The translations under genes and the position numbers were made by a program. A stretch of DNA of 35,272 nt, taken from positions 1 through 35,272 of the forward strand of contig JBNGCR010000038.1 of the NCBI GenBank assembly GCA_050045915.1, written 5' to 3'. Within the stretch, counting starts at the first letter, position 1. Every line of letters starts with the position of its first letter. This document shows, in pieces, positions 24,515 through 31,772 of this stretch. This stretch comes from Limnospira sp050045915. Its GTDB lineage: Bacteria; Cyanobacteriota; Cyanobacteriia; Cyanobacteriales; Microcoleaceae. The notes under the pieces were generated by a model. It saw only the letters and a program-made list of their open reading frames with translations. It was not told the origin of the DNA and searched no databases.

Positions 24515-24673
24515 TATCAGATCCGGTTTTGTCACCGCACAAATGACCCAATCATCTTCCAATAATTTGGGCGAGTCGGGGCGAAAAAGTTTTCGCCCCT
24601 GCCGAGAGTTTATTTCCAACAAATCCGGATTTTCAATTGTTTTCTGACTCAATAACCGGGCTTGATGTAATGT
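24512..24673. mobile_element. MITE-like element lying exactly between two genes
   Basis: The left end TGATATCAGATCCGGTT (24512-24528) and right end AACCGGGCTTGATGTAA (24655-24671) are imperfect inverted repeats of the TATCAGATCCGG type. The interior holds a decayed stem 1 (AATCATCTTCCAATAATT at 24550-24567) and a perfect hairpin GGGGCGAAAA-ag-TTTTCGCCCC (24578-24599). The first base triplet is the stop codon of the upstream gene, and the right end runs into the ATG (24670) of the downstream gene. Confidence 0.65.
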
Positions 24674-25071
24674 CTGATAGAATTTATCGGCTTTATAGAT
24701 ACGGCAATTTGCTAATTTCGAGGGGTGCTATCGGTGACAATGAAAAGACAAAACAAGTCAGGTTATTAGTGGATACCGGATCGAGTTATACTGTATTGCG
24801 AACGAGTATCTTGACAGCAATCGGTGGTGAAGTTAGCGATCGCCAGGAGAGAATAATGACACCTCAAGGAATGATGACAGCACCCGTCATTATTGCCCCT
24901 TGGTTTAGCTGTTTTGGTCGGCGTGTCGATCGCTTCCCAATAGTTGCTCATGACTTGCCATCGGGAGCATTTGTTCAGGGTTTGCTGGGCATGGATTTTC
25001 TGACTCGTTTTGATTTTGATATCATTATTTCACTGAGAGAAGGTTTGGTGCGCTATCGCCAGGAAGAATAG
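24670..25071 (+). CDS. Retropepsin-like aspartyl protease family protein
   Basis: 133 residues from ATG 24670 ('MSDRIYRLYRYGNLLIS'). The retroviral-type aspartic protease active site is 'LLVDTGSSYTVLR' (Asp-Thr-Gly-Ser), and the second conserved segment is 'LLGMDFLTRFDFDI' near 113-126. A single copy of the motif means it must act as a homodimer. Cyanobacterial homologues are usually annotated as clan AA aspartic proteases, with unknown targets. A slightly longer reading from 24637 lies inside the repeat element and is less likely. No ribosome site is visible, perhaps because the element insertion replaced the native leader. Confidence 0.75.
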   Translation: MSDRIYRLYRYGNLLISRGAIGDNEKTKQVRLLVDTGSSYTVLRTSILTAIGGEVSDRQERIMTPQGMMTAPVIIAPWFSCFGRRVDRFPIVAHDLPSGAFVQGLLGMDFLTRFDFDIIISLREGLVRYRQEE

Positions 25072-25195
25072 GTGCGATCGCCACTCCGGCAACTCGATTA
25101 AAAATCCAGGTAAAAATCAATGAATATAGCGTTTCTCAAGCTGATGAGGTACAATTGAGGTTTAAAAGTCCCTTTTTAAGGGGATCGATACGAAT

Positions 25196-25299
25196 CTATA
25201 GCAGTGTGAAATGATTCGTGAAAATTTGAGCGGCTCAAAGCCCCCAGTATTGGGGGTTTGGGGGCCAGAAGATTTTCACATGACTCCCGATTGCTATAG
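25196..25299. mobile_element. MITE-like element, dispersed inverted copy of the 99-bp repeat
   Basis: The ends CTATAGCA (25196-25203) and TGCTATAG (25292-25299) are perfect 8-bp inverted repeats. The interior matches the reverse complement of the 19383-19481 unit over most of its length (GTGTGAAATGATT, GCCCCCAGTATTGGGGGTTTGG, then TTTTCACA-type ends; the middle is a CCCCCAGTATTGGGGG hairpin). It occupies most of the 302-bp gap before clpP, which otherwise holds a C/G-run repeat at 25168-25182 and no gene. Confidence 0.75.
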
Positions 25300-25373
25300 C
25301 ACGCGACATCGGGAACCCAACCGCCGAGAACCGCGATAAAATCAAAAAATGTTAAATCAGTTGAGCAGGTGAT

Positions 25374-25976
25374 ATGATTCCAACCGTTATCGAACAATCG
25401 GGCCGTGGGGAACGCGCCTTTGACATTTACTCCCGACTGTTGCGCGATCGCATCGTGTTTCTCGGGGGCCAAGTCAACTCCGACCTGGCTAACCTGATCG
25501 TGGCTCAACTCCTGTTTTTGGATGCGGAAGACCCCGAAAAAGATATCTACCTCTACGTCAACTCCCCCGGCGGCGGCGTCAACGCCGGTTTGGGAATCTT
25601 CGACACCATGAACCACATCCGCCCCGACGTCTGCACCGTCTGTCTGGGACTCGCGGCCAGCATGGGCGCCTTCCTGCTCAGTGCCGGGGCCAAGGGCAAG
25701 CGTTACAGCCTCCCCCACTCCCGAATCATGATCCACCAACCCCTGGGCGGTGCCCAGGGACAGGCGACGGATATCGAGATCCAGGCCAAAGAGATCCTCT
25801 ATCTGAAAAAGCAGTTGAACGAAAACCTCGCCGCCCACACGGGACAACCCCTGTCCCGCATCGAAGAGGATACGGAGCGCGATTTCTTCATGTCCGCCCA
25901 AGATGCGGTGGATTACGGCCTCATCGATCAGGTGATCAACCGCCGTCCTTCAGCCTCCAACCCCGTCGAGAATTGA
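25374..25976 (+). CDS. clpP: ClpP, ATP-dependent Clp protease proteolytic subunit
   Basis: 200 residues. ClpP forms a tetradecameric barrel that degrades proteins fed by ClpC or ClpX in the cytoplasm. The catalytic triad is complete: Ser96 in 'GLAASMGAFLL', His121 in 'IMIHQPLGG' and Asp170 in 'TERDFFMS', so it is a true protease and not ClpR. The N-terminus 'MIPTVIEQSGRGERAFDIYS' is typical of the cyanobacterial housekeeping type. Cyanobacteria carry several clpP paralogues; no clpX or clpR is adjacent, so I cannot say which one this is with certainty. An AGCAGG ribosome-site-like sequence precedes ATG 25374. It converges with the next gene. Confidence 0.96.
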   Translation: MIPTVIEQSGRGERAFDIYSRLLRDRIVFLGGQVNSDLANLIVAQLLFLDAEDPEKDIYLYVNSPGGGVNAGLGIFDTMNHIRPDVCTVCLGLAASMGAFLLSAGAKGKRYSLPHSRIMIHQPLGGAQGQATDIEIQAKEILYLKKQLNENLAAHTGQPLSRIEEDTERDFFMSAQDAVDYGLIDQVINRRPSASNPVEN

Positions 25977-25984
25977 TAATTGAC

Positions 25985-26009
25985 AATTGATAATTGATCA
26001 TTATCAATT
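25985..26009. terminator. AT-rich hairpin between convergent genes
   Basis: Arms AATTGATAAT (25985-25994) and ATTATCAATT (26000-26009) with a TGATC loop, then TT. It is built from the ATTGATAATTGACA short repeat also found at 29929-29961 and 32294-32311. It lies between the clpP stop and the stop of the convergent hypothetical gene, where a bidirectional terminator would be expected. Confidence 0.5.
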
Positions 26010-26783
26010 TCTCGATCCCGACTCCCGACTCCCTCCCTGTGGAGGGGTGTCGAGGGATTCGAGGTAGTGGAGGAAATCGAGCAATTCTTCCTCGCTGAGG
26101 TGACTGCGGGATACCTTCCCGTAGGTGTTCAGGAGATATTCCCGTCCCTGCTTTGTCGTCCAGCCGAGCCGCTTCAACTCGATATCCGTTTTGGCGATAT
26201 CCGAAGACAAATCGGGAGATTCGATCGCCCCCAGACTCGTCTTGTGGGGAGGTTTAGAAATCGACGGCGGCGGGAATTCTTCCTGGATGGGATAACTATC
26301 CGAGGCAGGTTTTGCTTCGTTCTCATGGGTCGGGAGGGGGGGGAGAGAGGTTTTTCGTCCGCCACCGGCCGCATCGGAAGGTTGGGGTTTGTTGAGATAG
26401 GTAGCCGAAAGCCAGTCGTCGGAAGGCATGGGCGGGGCTTCGGCCGGTTCGGTTTCGGCCCTCGGTGTCGATTCGTCGGGAAAGTCCGACGGAGGCGAGA
26501 TCCGATTTTCCCTAATCTCCTCTGGGGGAGAAGGCAGCGCCTCCAATTTGGGCAAATCCGCCTTGGGCAAATCCGAAACGGCCCCCATGCCCAACGCCTG
26601 CAGCGCCCGCTCCCTGGCCCGATCCTCCGCCGCCTCCAGGGTTTCCGCCGTCGCCAGTCCCGAAGCCAACGTCACCCCGCCCGAAAGTACCAAGACGCGG
26701 ACGATAAACTGGCCGTCCCGAATGACGAGCAATTCCGAGACCAGTCCTCCGGCGGGATAGCGGGCTCTAAATTGAGCAAGCAT
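26004..26783 (-). CDS. Conserved cyanobacterial hypothetical protein with Pro-rich linker
   Basis: 259 residues. An N-terminal module (1-70) reads 'ARYPAGGLVSELLVIRDGQF', then an aliphatic strand region and a helix 'TLEAAEDRARERALQALG'. A low-complexity Pro/Ser/Glu-rich linker covers about 75-185. The C-terminal module (about 195-250) reads 'ELKRLGWTTKQGREYLLNTY' followed by 'GKVSRSHLSEEELLDFLHYL'. I recognise this C-terminal helical pattern from the ends of several cyanobacterial proteins, but know no function. The N-terminal strand-strand-helix resembles small nucleic-acid-binding folds; this is weak. It starts 34 bp downstream of the 6S RNA candidate on the same strand. Confidence 0.75.
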   Translation of the reverse strand: MLAQFRARYPAGGLVSELLVIRDGQFIVRVLVLSGGVTLASGLATAETLEAAEDRARERALQALGMGAVSDLPKADLPKLEALPSPPEEIRENRISPPSDFPDESTPRAETEPAEAPPMPSDDWLSATYLNKPQPSDAAGGGRKTSLPPLPTHENEAKPASDSYPIQEEFPPPSISKPPHKTSLGAIESPDLSSDIAKTDIELKRLGWTTKQGREYLLNTYGKVSRSHLSEEELLDFLHYLESLDTPPQGGSRESGSRN

Positions 26784-26816
26784 AATCTGTCCTAAACTTA
26801 CGATATACTAAATTAA

Positions 26817-26975
26817 AATGTGGTCGCCTACGCAGCCCGTCTGCCACTTGAACCCTTTTTCACCCTGCGGTCTGAGCCAATGACATCGGGCATCTGCGCT
26901 GGACTGACAAGAGGAGATGCCGTGCAGGTTTGAACTCCCACCCCTGGCATTTTCTCCGCAGAGGTTGCCGATCGC
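26817..26975 (-). ncRNA. ssaA: Probable 6S RNA
   Basis: Minus-strand transcript of about 159 nt. A -10 box TACAAT (26986-26981) predicts a start near 26975. The RNA folds as a long rod: a closing stem pairs GGCAACCUCUGCGG at the 5' side with CUGCGUAGGCGACC at the 3' side, around an internal loop. A bubble follows, then ACCUGC with GCAGGGU, then the terminal stem GGCAUCU/AGAUGCC. The 3' part carries AAGGGUUCAAG and CUGCG words that recall E. coli 6S RNA. 6S RNA mimics an open promoter and binds RNA polymerase. It could instead be another structured RNA; it is not tmRNA, SRP RNA or RNase P by motif. Confidence 0.6.
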
Positions 26976-27043
26976 TCTCAATTGTATCACTGTCTCTCAA
27001 AACCGATGGGTGTCGAGAGTAAAGGAAACAACCGGAGTGTCTG

Positions 27044-27370
27044 TTGGCGTTTAGAATCCGGACTCGAATCTCAACTTCAGGTGGCCGGGGTCAACCCAAT
27101 TGCGATCGCGAATTCCCGCCCCCGGGGGTGACAATCTGGCGGTTCCGTCGGGAACCCATCTCCCCGGACTCAAACGGGCACGCGGATTCTCCGCCATCCA
27201 AGCCATCAGGCGCGGCCGTGCCCGCACCCGGTTTGGCGCGAACTCCCAGTTCGGTTCGCACCGGTCTGACATCCGCAGATTCCGAACGCCGTCCGTCCGA
27301 CCACTTCAATGGTACCGAGGCCAGATTCGAGGTGGAACTCGAGAATCCGAACCCGCCGTCCGGACGCGGG
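27044..27370 (+). other. GC-rich, hairpin-rich region upstream of the RNase-family gene
   Basis: Several stems follow one another: CCCCC/GGGGG (27119-27128); GGTTCC-gtcg-GGAACC (27141-27156); CGGGCACG(27175-27182)/CGTGCCCG(27217-27224) enclosing CGGA-ttc-TCCG; CCGGT(27228-27232)/ACCGG(27260-27264) enclosing CGAAC-tccca-GTTCG; and GATTCGAG/CTCGAGAATC (27324-27347). Open frames exist in several phases because stops are scarce, but their composition is not protein-like. A structured leader or independent RNA is plausible. 27371-27612 holds GGGAGTC-type heptamer repeats (27476-27498) and the probable leader of the next gene. Confidence 0.45.
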
Positions 27371-27612
27371 ACAGGTGAGGTGAGTCGATGGAAGTGAGTC
27401 GTCGAAAACGGGCTGCAACCGACAGTGGCGGGAGTCGCGTCCGACCCAACTATAGCGCTGAAGCGAGGGGAGTCGGTATTAGGGAGTCGGGAGTCGGAAT
27501 TGGAAATCGCTTTTCTATCAGGGTTTCAAAATTTCTGCCCCGCTCCCAACTGTTAATACACTCGCTTCTCATTGCTATATACCTATCGAGATAACGAAGG
27601 AAAAATCGCTGC

Positions 27613-29907
27613 ATGGAATTTTCAATCGCTACACTGTTAGCCAATTTCACGGAAGACAAATTAGTGGCTCCCAAGGCACTGGAAAAAAAACTGACCTCCG
27701 ATGAGGAGAGTCTGCGAAAATTTCAGATCGCCATCGACGCCTTGGAGCGGATCGGCATCTTGGAAAAAGACAAGGGCCGTTACCGGCGAGCGGATCAGGA
27801 GGGCATCGTCGAAGCCAAATTGCGCTGTTCGAGTAAAGGGTTCTGCTTCGCCATCCAAGATGCCGAAGGCGCCGAAGATGTCTACATCCGGGAAAGCCAC
27901 CTGAGCACCGCCTGGAACGGCGATCGCGTCCTGGTTAAAATCATCAAAGAAGGCTCCCGCCGGCGCTCCCCGGAAGGCGAAGTTTACCTAATTCTGGAGC
28001 GGGCCAACCCCTCGGTTTTAGCCCGGGTCAAACAGACCAAAAAAGGCTATCGAGCCCTCCCCCTCGACGATCGCTTACTCTTTGAAATGAACCTGGTCAA
28101 CCCGCCGGAAGAACTCGCCGGCGCCGTCGATCACCTCGTCCACGTCGAAGTCGTCCGCTACCCCCTCGGCATCCACCGCCCCGTCGGCCGGGTGGTGCAG
28201 GTTCTCGGTTCCGACGCCGAAGAGGCCGAAGACCTGGATATCGTCTGCTGCAAGCACGATTTGCCGCGATCGTTTTCTAAAAACGTCCGACAGGAGGCCG
28301 AAGCCCTACTCGCCCTCACCCTGAAACCGGCGGACTTCAAAAACCGCCTCGACCTGCGGGACAAACCGACCCTCTCCTTCCTCCCCGACTTGGGCAACCC
28401 CGAGTTTTCTGTCCTCAAGGAAGAAGATCTCCCCGCCCAGTACAGCATCGACCACGCCCTCAGCCTGGAACAGACCAAATCCGGCAACTGGAAGTTGGCC
28501 ATCCACGTCGCCGACGCCGCCCACTACGTCACCCCGGACACGGCCCTCGATCGCGAAGCCCGACGCCGGGGAATTGCGATCTATCTGGCGGATAAATTCA
28601 TCCCCATTTTGCCCCCGTCCCTGAGTTGCGATCGCATCTCCCTGATCCCGGGGGAAGACCGCCTCGCCCTCTCCATCCTGATCGACCTCGGCCCCACCGG
28701 GCAAATTTTGGAATACGAAATCCAACCCAGCGTCGTCCGCGTCGATCAACAACTCACCTACCGGGAAGCCCAAAGCATCCTGGACGGCGACTCCTCCGAA
28801 CCCAACGCCCTCCTCGAAGACCTCCTAGAAGTGAGTCGGGCCGCGCGACAGATGCGGGAAGCCCGGGGCGCCTTCGAGCTCAACCTCCCCGACACCCACT
28901 GTCACTTCAACGACGAGGGGGAACTCGGGCCGATGATCTCCGGCAACAAGTTGACGGCCCAGGCGATGATGTCCGAACTGCTCGTCCTGGCCAACCAGGT
29001 CGTCGCCACCCAACTGCAATCCCTCGCCGTCCCCGCCATTTTCCGGGTGCAACCCGCCCCCGACCCCGCCGACGTCGCCGAGTTGGTGAAACTCTCCACC
29101 CATCTGGGCTGCGAACTGTATTTGGAGGACGAGGAAGACGTGCAACCCCTCGACTTCCGCAACTTCACCGAAGACCTGAAAAACTCCCGGGCCGAACGGG
29201 TGCTGACCTACCTGTTGGAAGACAGCCTCAAGCCCCCGGTTTACAGCACCGCGCCCAAATTCCACTTCGGCTTGGCACTGCAGGCCTACACTCACTGCAC
29301 CTCGCCGATTTCCCGCTATTCAGACCTGCAGATTTGCCGGGTTTTGAAGGCCGTTTTCGAGGAAGGCCGCGATCGCCGTTCGACGCGATCGAAAGAACGG
29401 GTTAACCTCAACCACTCCTCCTGCGAGGGTAAAATCACCTGGAACGTCCTCCCCCCCGACCTGCAACACGACCTCGAAAGCCAGTTCGCCCAACTCGTCG
29501 TCCACCTCAGCGAACGGGAAAGCGTGGCGGCAGACGCGGAAGAGGATTTGGAGGGGTTGAAGAAAACCGGATTCATGAAGGAACGCACCGGCCAGACCTT
29601 CGTGGGCCTGATTACCGGCGTCCAGTCCTACGGCTTCTTTGTCGAAATCGAGGTGGAATACCCCGGCGGCTCGACCCTGCGGGTGGAAGGGTTGGTGCAC
29701 GTCTCCTCCCTCAAGGATGACTGGTACGAGTACCGTTCCCGCCAACAGACTCTCGTGGGCCGCAAGAACCGCAACCAGTACCGCCTCGGCGATAACGTCG
29801 AAGTCCAGGTCAAGAGCGTGGATTACTACCGGCAACAGATCGATCTGGTCGCCGTGGGTGGCGGCAGCGAGGCGATCGACGATGGCGACGACACCTTCAA
29901 TTATTAA
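27613..29907 (+). CDS. RNase II/R (RNB) family protein, possibly Zam-like, with altered active site
   Basis: 764 residues. Order of domains: N-terminal winged-helix-like region (1-60), cold-shock/OB region (about 70-140), RNB domain (about 225-600) and C-terminal S1 domain (about 655-755, 'GLITGVQSYGFFVEIEVE' and 'VEGLVHVSSLKDDWYEYR'). The RNB domain keeps 'HVADAAHYVTP', 'YLADKFIPILPPSLS' and 'HFGLALQAYTHCTSPISRYS'. The catalytic Asp cluster, normally TID...D-x-D-D-A-L, reads 'PAQYSIDHALSLE': one Asp remains and the last is His. Cyanobacteria have an RNase-II-like protein called Zam as well as RNase R; size fits Zam, but I cannot prove this. A GAAGGA ribosome site (27596-27601) precedes ATG 27613. 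Confidence 0.85.
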   Translation: MEFSIATLLANFTEDKLVAPKALEKKLTSDEESLRKFQIAIDALERIGILEKDKGRYRRADQEGIVEAKLRCSSKGFCFAIQDAEGAEDVYIRESHLSTAWNGDRVLVKIIKEGSRRRSPEGEVYLILERANPSVLARVKQTKKGYRALPLDDRLLFEMNLVNPPEELAGAVDHLVHVEVVRYPLGIHRPVGRVVQVLGSDAEEAEDLDIVCCKHDLPRSFSKNVRQEAEALLALTLKPADFKNRLDLRDKPTLSFLPDLGNPEFSVLKEEDLPAQYSIDHALSLEQTKSGNWKLAIHVADAAHYVTPDTALDREARRRGIAIYLADKFIPILPPSLSCDRISLIPGEDRLALSILIDLGPTGQILEYEIQPSVVRVDQQLTYREAQSILDGDSSEPNALLEDLLEVSRAARQMREARGAFELNLPDTHCHFNDEGELGPMISGNKLTAQAMMSELLVLANQVVATQLQSLAVPAIFRVQPAPDPADVAELVKLSTHLGCELYLEDEEDVQPLDFRNFTEDLKNSRAERVLTYLLEDSLKPPVYSTAPKFHFGLALQAYTHCTSPISRYSDLQICRVLKAVFEEGRDRRSTRSKERVNLNHSSCEGKITWNVLPPDLQHDLESQFAQLVVHLSERESVAADAEEDLEGLKKTGFMKERTGQTFVGLITGVQSYGFFVEIEVEYPGGSTLRVEGLVHVSSLKDDWYEYRSRQQTLVGRKNRNQYRLGDNVEVQVKSVDYYRQQIDLVAVGGGSEAIDDGDDTFNY

Positions 29908-29976
29908 TTGGGATGTCGAGGATAAGTGATCATTGACAATTATCAATTATCAATTGTCAATTTCTGTCTTTTTCTT

Positions 29977-30005
29977 CCCCCTTTGCTGAGGCGAGGGGGT
30001 TTTTC
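29977..30005 (+). terminator. Intrinsic terminator of the RNB-family gene
   Basis: CCCCCT (29977-29982) pairs with AGGGGG (29994-29999) across an 11-nt loop, followed directly by six T residues (30000-30005). It is 70 bp after the stop codon; an ATTGACAATTATCAATT repeat lies between. Confidence 0.85.
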
Positions 30006-30534
30006 ATTGGTGCTAGAAACCGGCTTTCTACCCATATCTCTCAACCCCCACCCAAATCTCCCCTAGAAACCCGGACTAGAAAACGGACGATTACATTGGT
30101 ATCCAAACCTTTTACATCGATTCTCCTGCACCCTCAGCGATCGCTTTTTCCATTTCGGCTAGAGAAACGGGTTTTCTGTCCGGATTGTAGAGACAACCGG
30201 ATCAGGTGCGGACATCAATTTTGGCGGGTTTTGGGGCGGGTTCTAGATAGACTTTGCCATCGGGAGAAATGGCGATATTATAGCAACGAGTGCTGGCGTG
30301 GTTACACGCCGGGAATGATCAATCTCTCTACTCCCGACTCCCTACTCCCGACTCCCTTTTATAGGTTTTGTAACTATACGAGCGCGCACTGCTAGAATTG
30401 AGTCGCCCGGTTTGAAGTGCAGCCAGTCGATTATTTCTAGGGACTCCGATGAGGGTTGAAAGTGAAAAAATCGAGCCAGTAGAAAGCGGGGGGGGAATTT
30501 CAAATCCTACAATTCCCACACCCCACATCTTAAA
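30006..30534. other. Intergenic region with palindromic and heptamer repeats
   Basis: No gene supported. It contains AGAAACCGG-type palindromes at 30014-30030, 30064-30080 and 30160-30180, and ACTCCCGACTCCCT repeats at 30329-30358 (the GGGAGTC family on the other strand). A 'TATAGCAACGAGTGCTGGCG' stretch at 30279-30298 resembles one MITE end. The moeB-like gene ends at its right border on the minus strand. Confidence 0.6.
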
Positions 30535-31707
30535 TTAATACTGCGGAACCGAAGGATCGACTTCCTTACTCCAGGCGGTAATCCCGCCCTGGACGTTCAC
30601 CCCTTCGATACCCGCTTCCTTGAGGATGCCCAAGGCCCTGGCCGATCGCCCGCCCATTTTGCAGTGCGCGATCAGACGGTGGCCGTTGAGGAGTCCCTTC
30701 ACCTTTTCGACCCCCTCACCCCGTTCGATATCCGGCAGGGGAATCAACACCGCCCCCGGAATTTGGGCGATTTCGTACTCGTTGGGGTTGCGGACATCGA
30801 TCAACACGAAATCGTCCGCGCCGCTGTCGAGAAGGGCCTTCAAATCCTTCACCGTCATTTCGGGAATCGCCCCGGCCTGCTGGGCTTCCTCCTGTCGGGC
30901 CTGGGGAATGCCGCAGAACTGTTCGTAGTCGATCAGCTTTTCGATGACGGGCCGTTCCGGGTTGGGCCGTAGTTTCAACTCCCGGAAGGTCATGTCCAGG
31001 GAATTGTACAGCAACAGCCGACCGCTGAGGGTGCGTCCCTTTCCGAGGATGATTTTGATCGTCTCCGTGGCCTGGATGACCCCGATGATACCGGGCAGAA
31101 TCCCCAAAACGCCCCCTTCGGCGCAGGAGGGAACCATTCCGGGGGGCGGGGGTTCGGGATAAAGATCCCGGTAGTTCGGCCCGCCCTCGTAGTTGAAGAC
31201 GGTCGCCTGTCCCTCGAACCGGAAGATGGAACCGTAGACGTTGGGTTTGTCCAGCAACACGCAGGCGTCATTGACCAGGTACCGGGTGGGGAAATTATCC
31301 GTCCCGTCCACGACCACATCGTAGGATTTGACGATATCCAGGGCATTTTCGGAGCTCAGGCGGGTGTTGTACAATTCCACCTGGCAGTTGGGGTTGATCT
31401 CCAAAATGCGGTTTTTCGCCGAGTCAATTTTCGGCTTGCCGACCCAGGAGGTGCCGTGGATGACCTGGCGTTGCAGGTTGGAGGTGTCCACCACGTCGAA
31501 ATCGACGATCCCAATCCGGCCGATTCCCGCCGCGGCCAGGTACAGCAGCAGGGGGGAACCGAGCCCGCCTGTACCGATGCACAGGACGCTGGCGGCTTTC
31601 AGGCGCTTCTGCCCGTCTAACCCGACTTCTGGCAAAATCAGGTGGCGGGAGTAGCGCTCATATTCGTCTCGCTGTAACTGGATTTCTTCCAGATTCGGAT
31701 TTAGCAT
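30535..31707 (-). CDS. moeB: MoeB/ThiF-type E1-like enzyme fused to a rhodanese domain
   Basis: 390 residues from ATG 31707 ('MLNPNLEEIQLQRDEYERYS'). The N-terminal ThiF/MoeB domain adenylates the C-terminal glycine of a ubiquitin-like sulfur carrier (MoaD, ThiS or similar). It has the nucleotide loop 'GTGGLGS' (45-51), 'DGTDNF' (134-139) and the crossover cysteine Cys195 in 'PSCAEGGVLG'. The C-terminal rhodanese domain (about 285-388) has active-site Cys349 in 'HCKMGGRSA' and can supply persulfide sulfur, as in eukaryotic MOCS3/Uba4. The zinc-binding CxxC pairs of E. coli MoeB are missing ('RPNPERPVIE'). It follows a JAMM peptidase gene by 65 bp on the same strand. No carrier protein gene is in view. 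Confidence 0.92.
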   Translation of the reverse strand: MLNPNLEEIQLQRDEYERYSRHLILPEVGLDGQKRLKAASVLCIGTGGLGSPLLLYLAAAGIGRIGIVDFDVVDTSNLQRQVIHGTSWVGKPKIDSAKNRILEINPNCQVELYNTRLSSENALDIVKSYDVVVDGTDNFPTRYLVNDACVLLDKPNVYGSIFRFEGQATVFNYEGGPNYRDLYPEPPPPGMVPSCAEGGVLGILPGIIGVIQATETIKIILGKGRTLSGRLLLYNSLDMTFRELKLRPNPERPVIEKLIDYEQFCGIPQARQEEAQQAGAIPEMTVKDLKALLDSGADDFVLIDVRNPNEYEIAQIPGAVLIPLPDIERGEGVEKVKGLLNGHRLIAHCKMGGRSARALGILKEAGIEGVNVQGGITAWSKEVDPSVPQY

Positions 31708-31772
31708 GGCAATTCGCGCAAGGGAAATACTTTCAAGTGTAGGGGGTTCGATCGCCCCTCTCAGGTTTGCAG

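Noticed and set aside
26817..26975. Considered tmRNA, SRP RNA, RNase P RNA or a group II intron for the structured minus-strand RNA
   Set aside because: No tRNA-like ends or tag frame, no GGAAGCAG tetraloop region, no GAGGAAAGUCC motif and no domain V. 6S RNA fits best.
27044..27397. 117-residue plus-strand frame before the RNase-family gene
   Set aside because: Pro/Arg/Ser-rich, with equally open frames in other phases; stem-loops explain the region better than protein coding.
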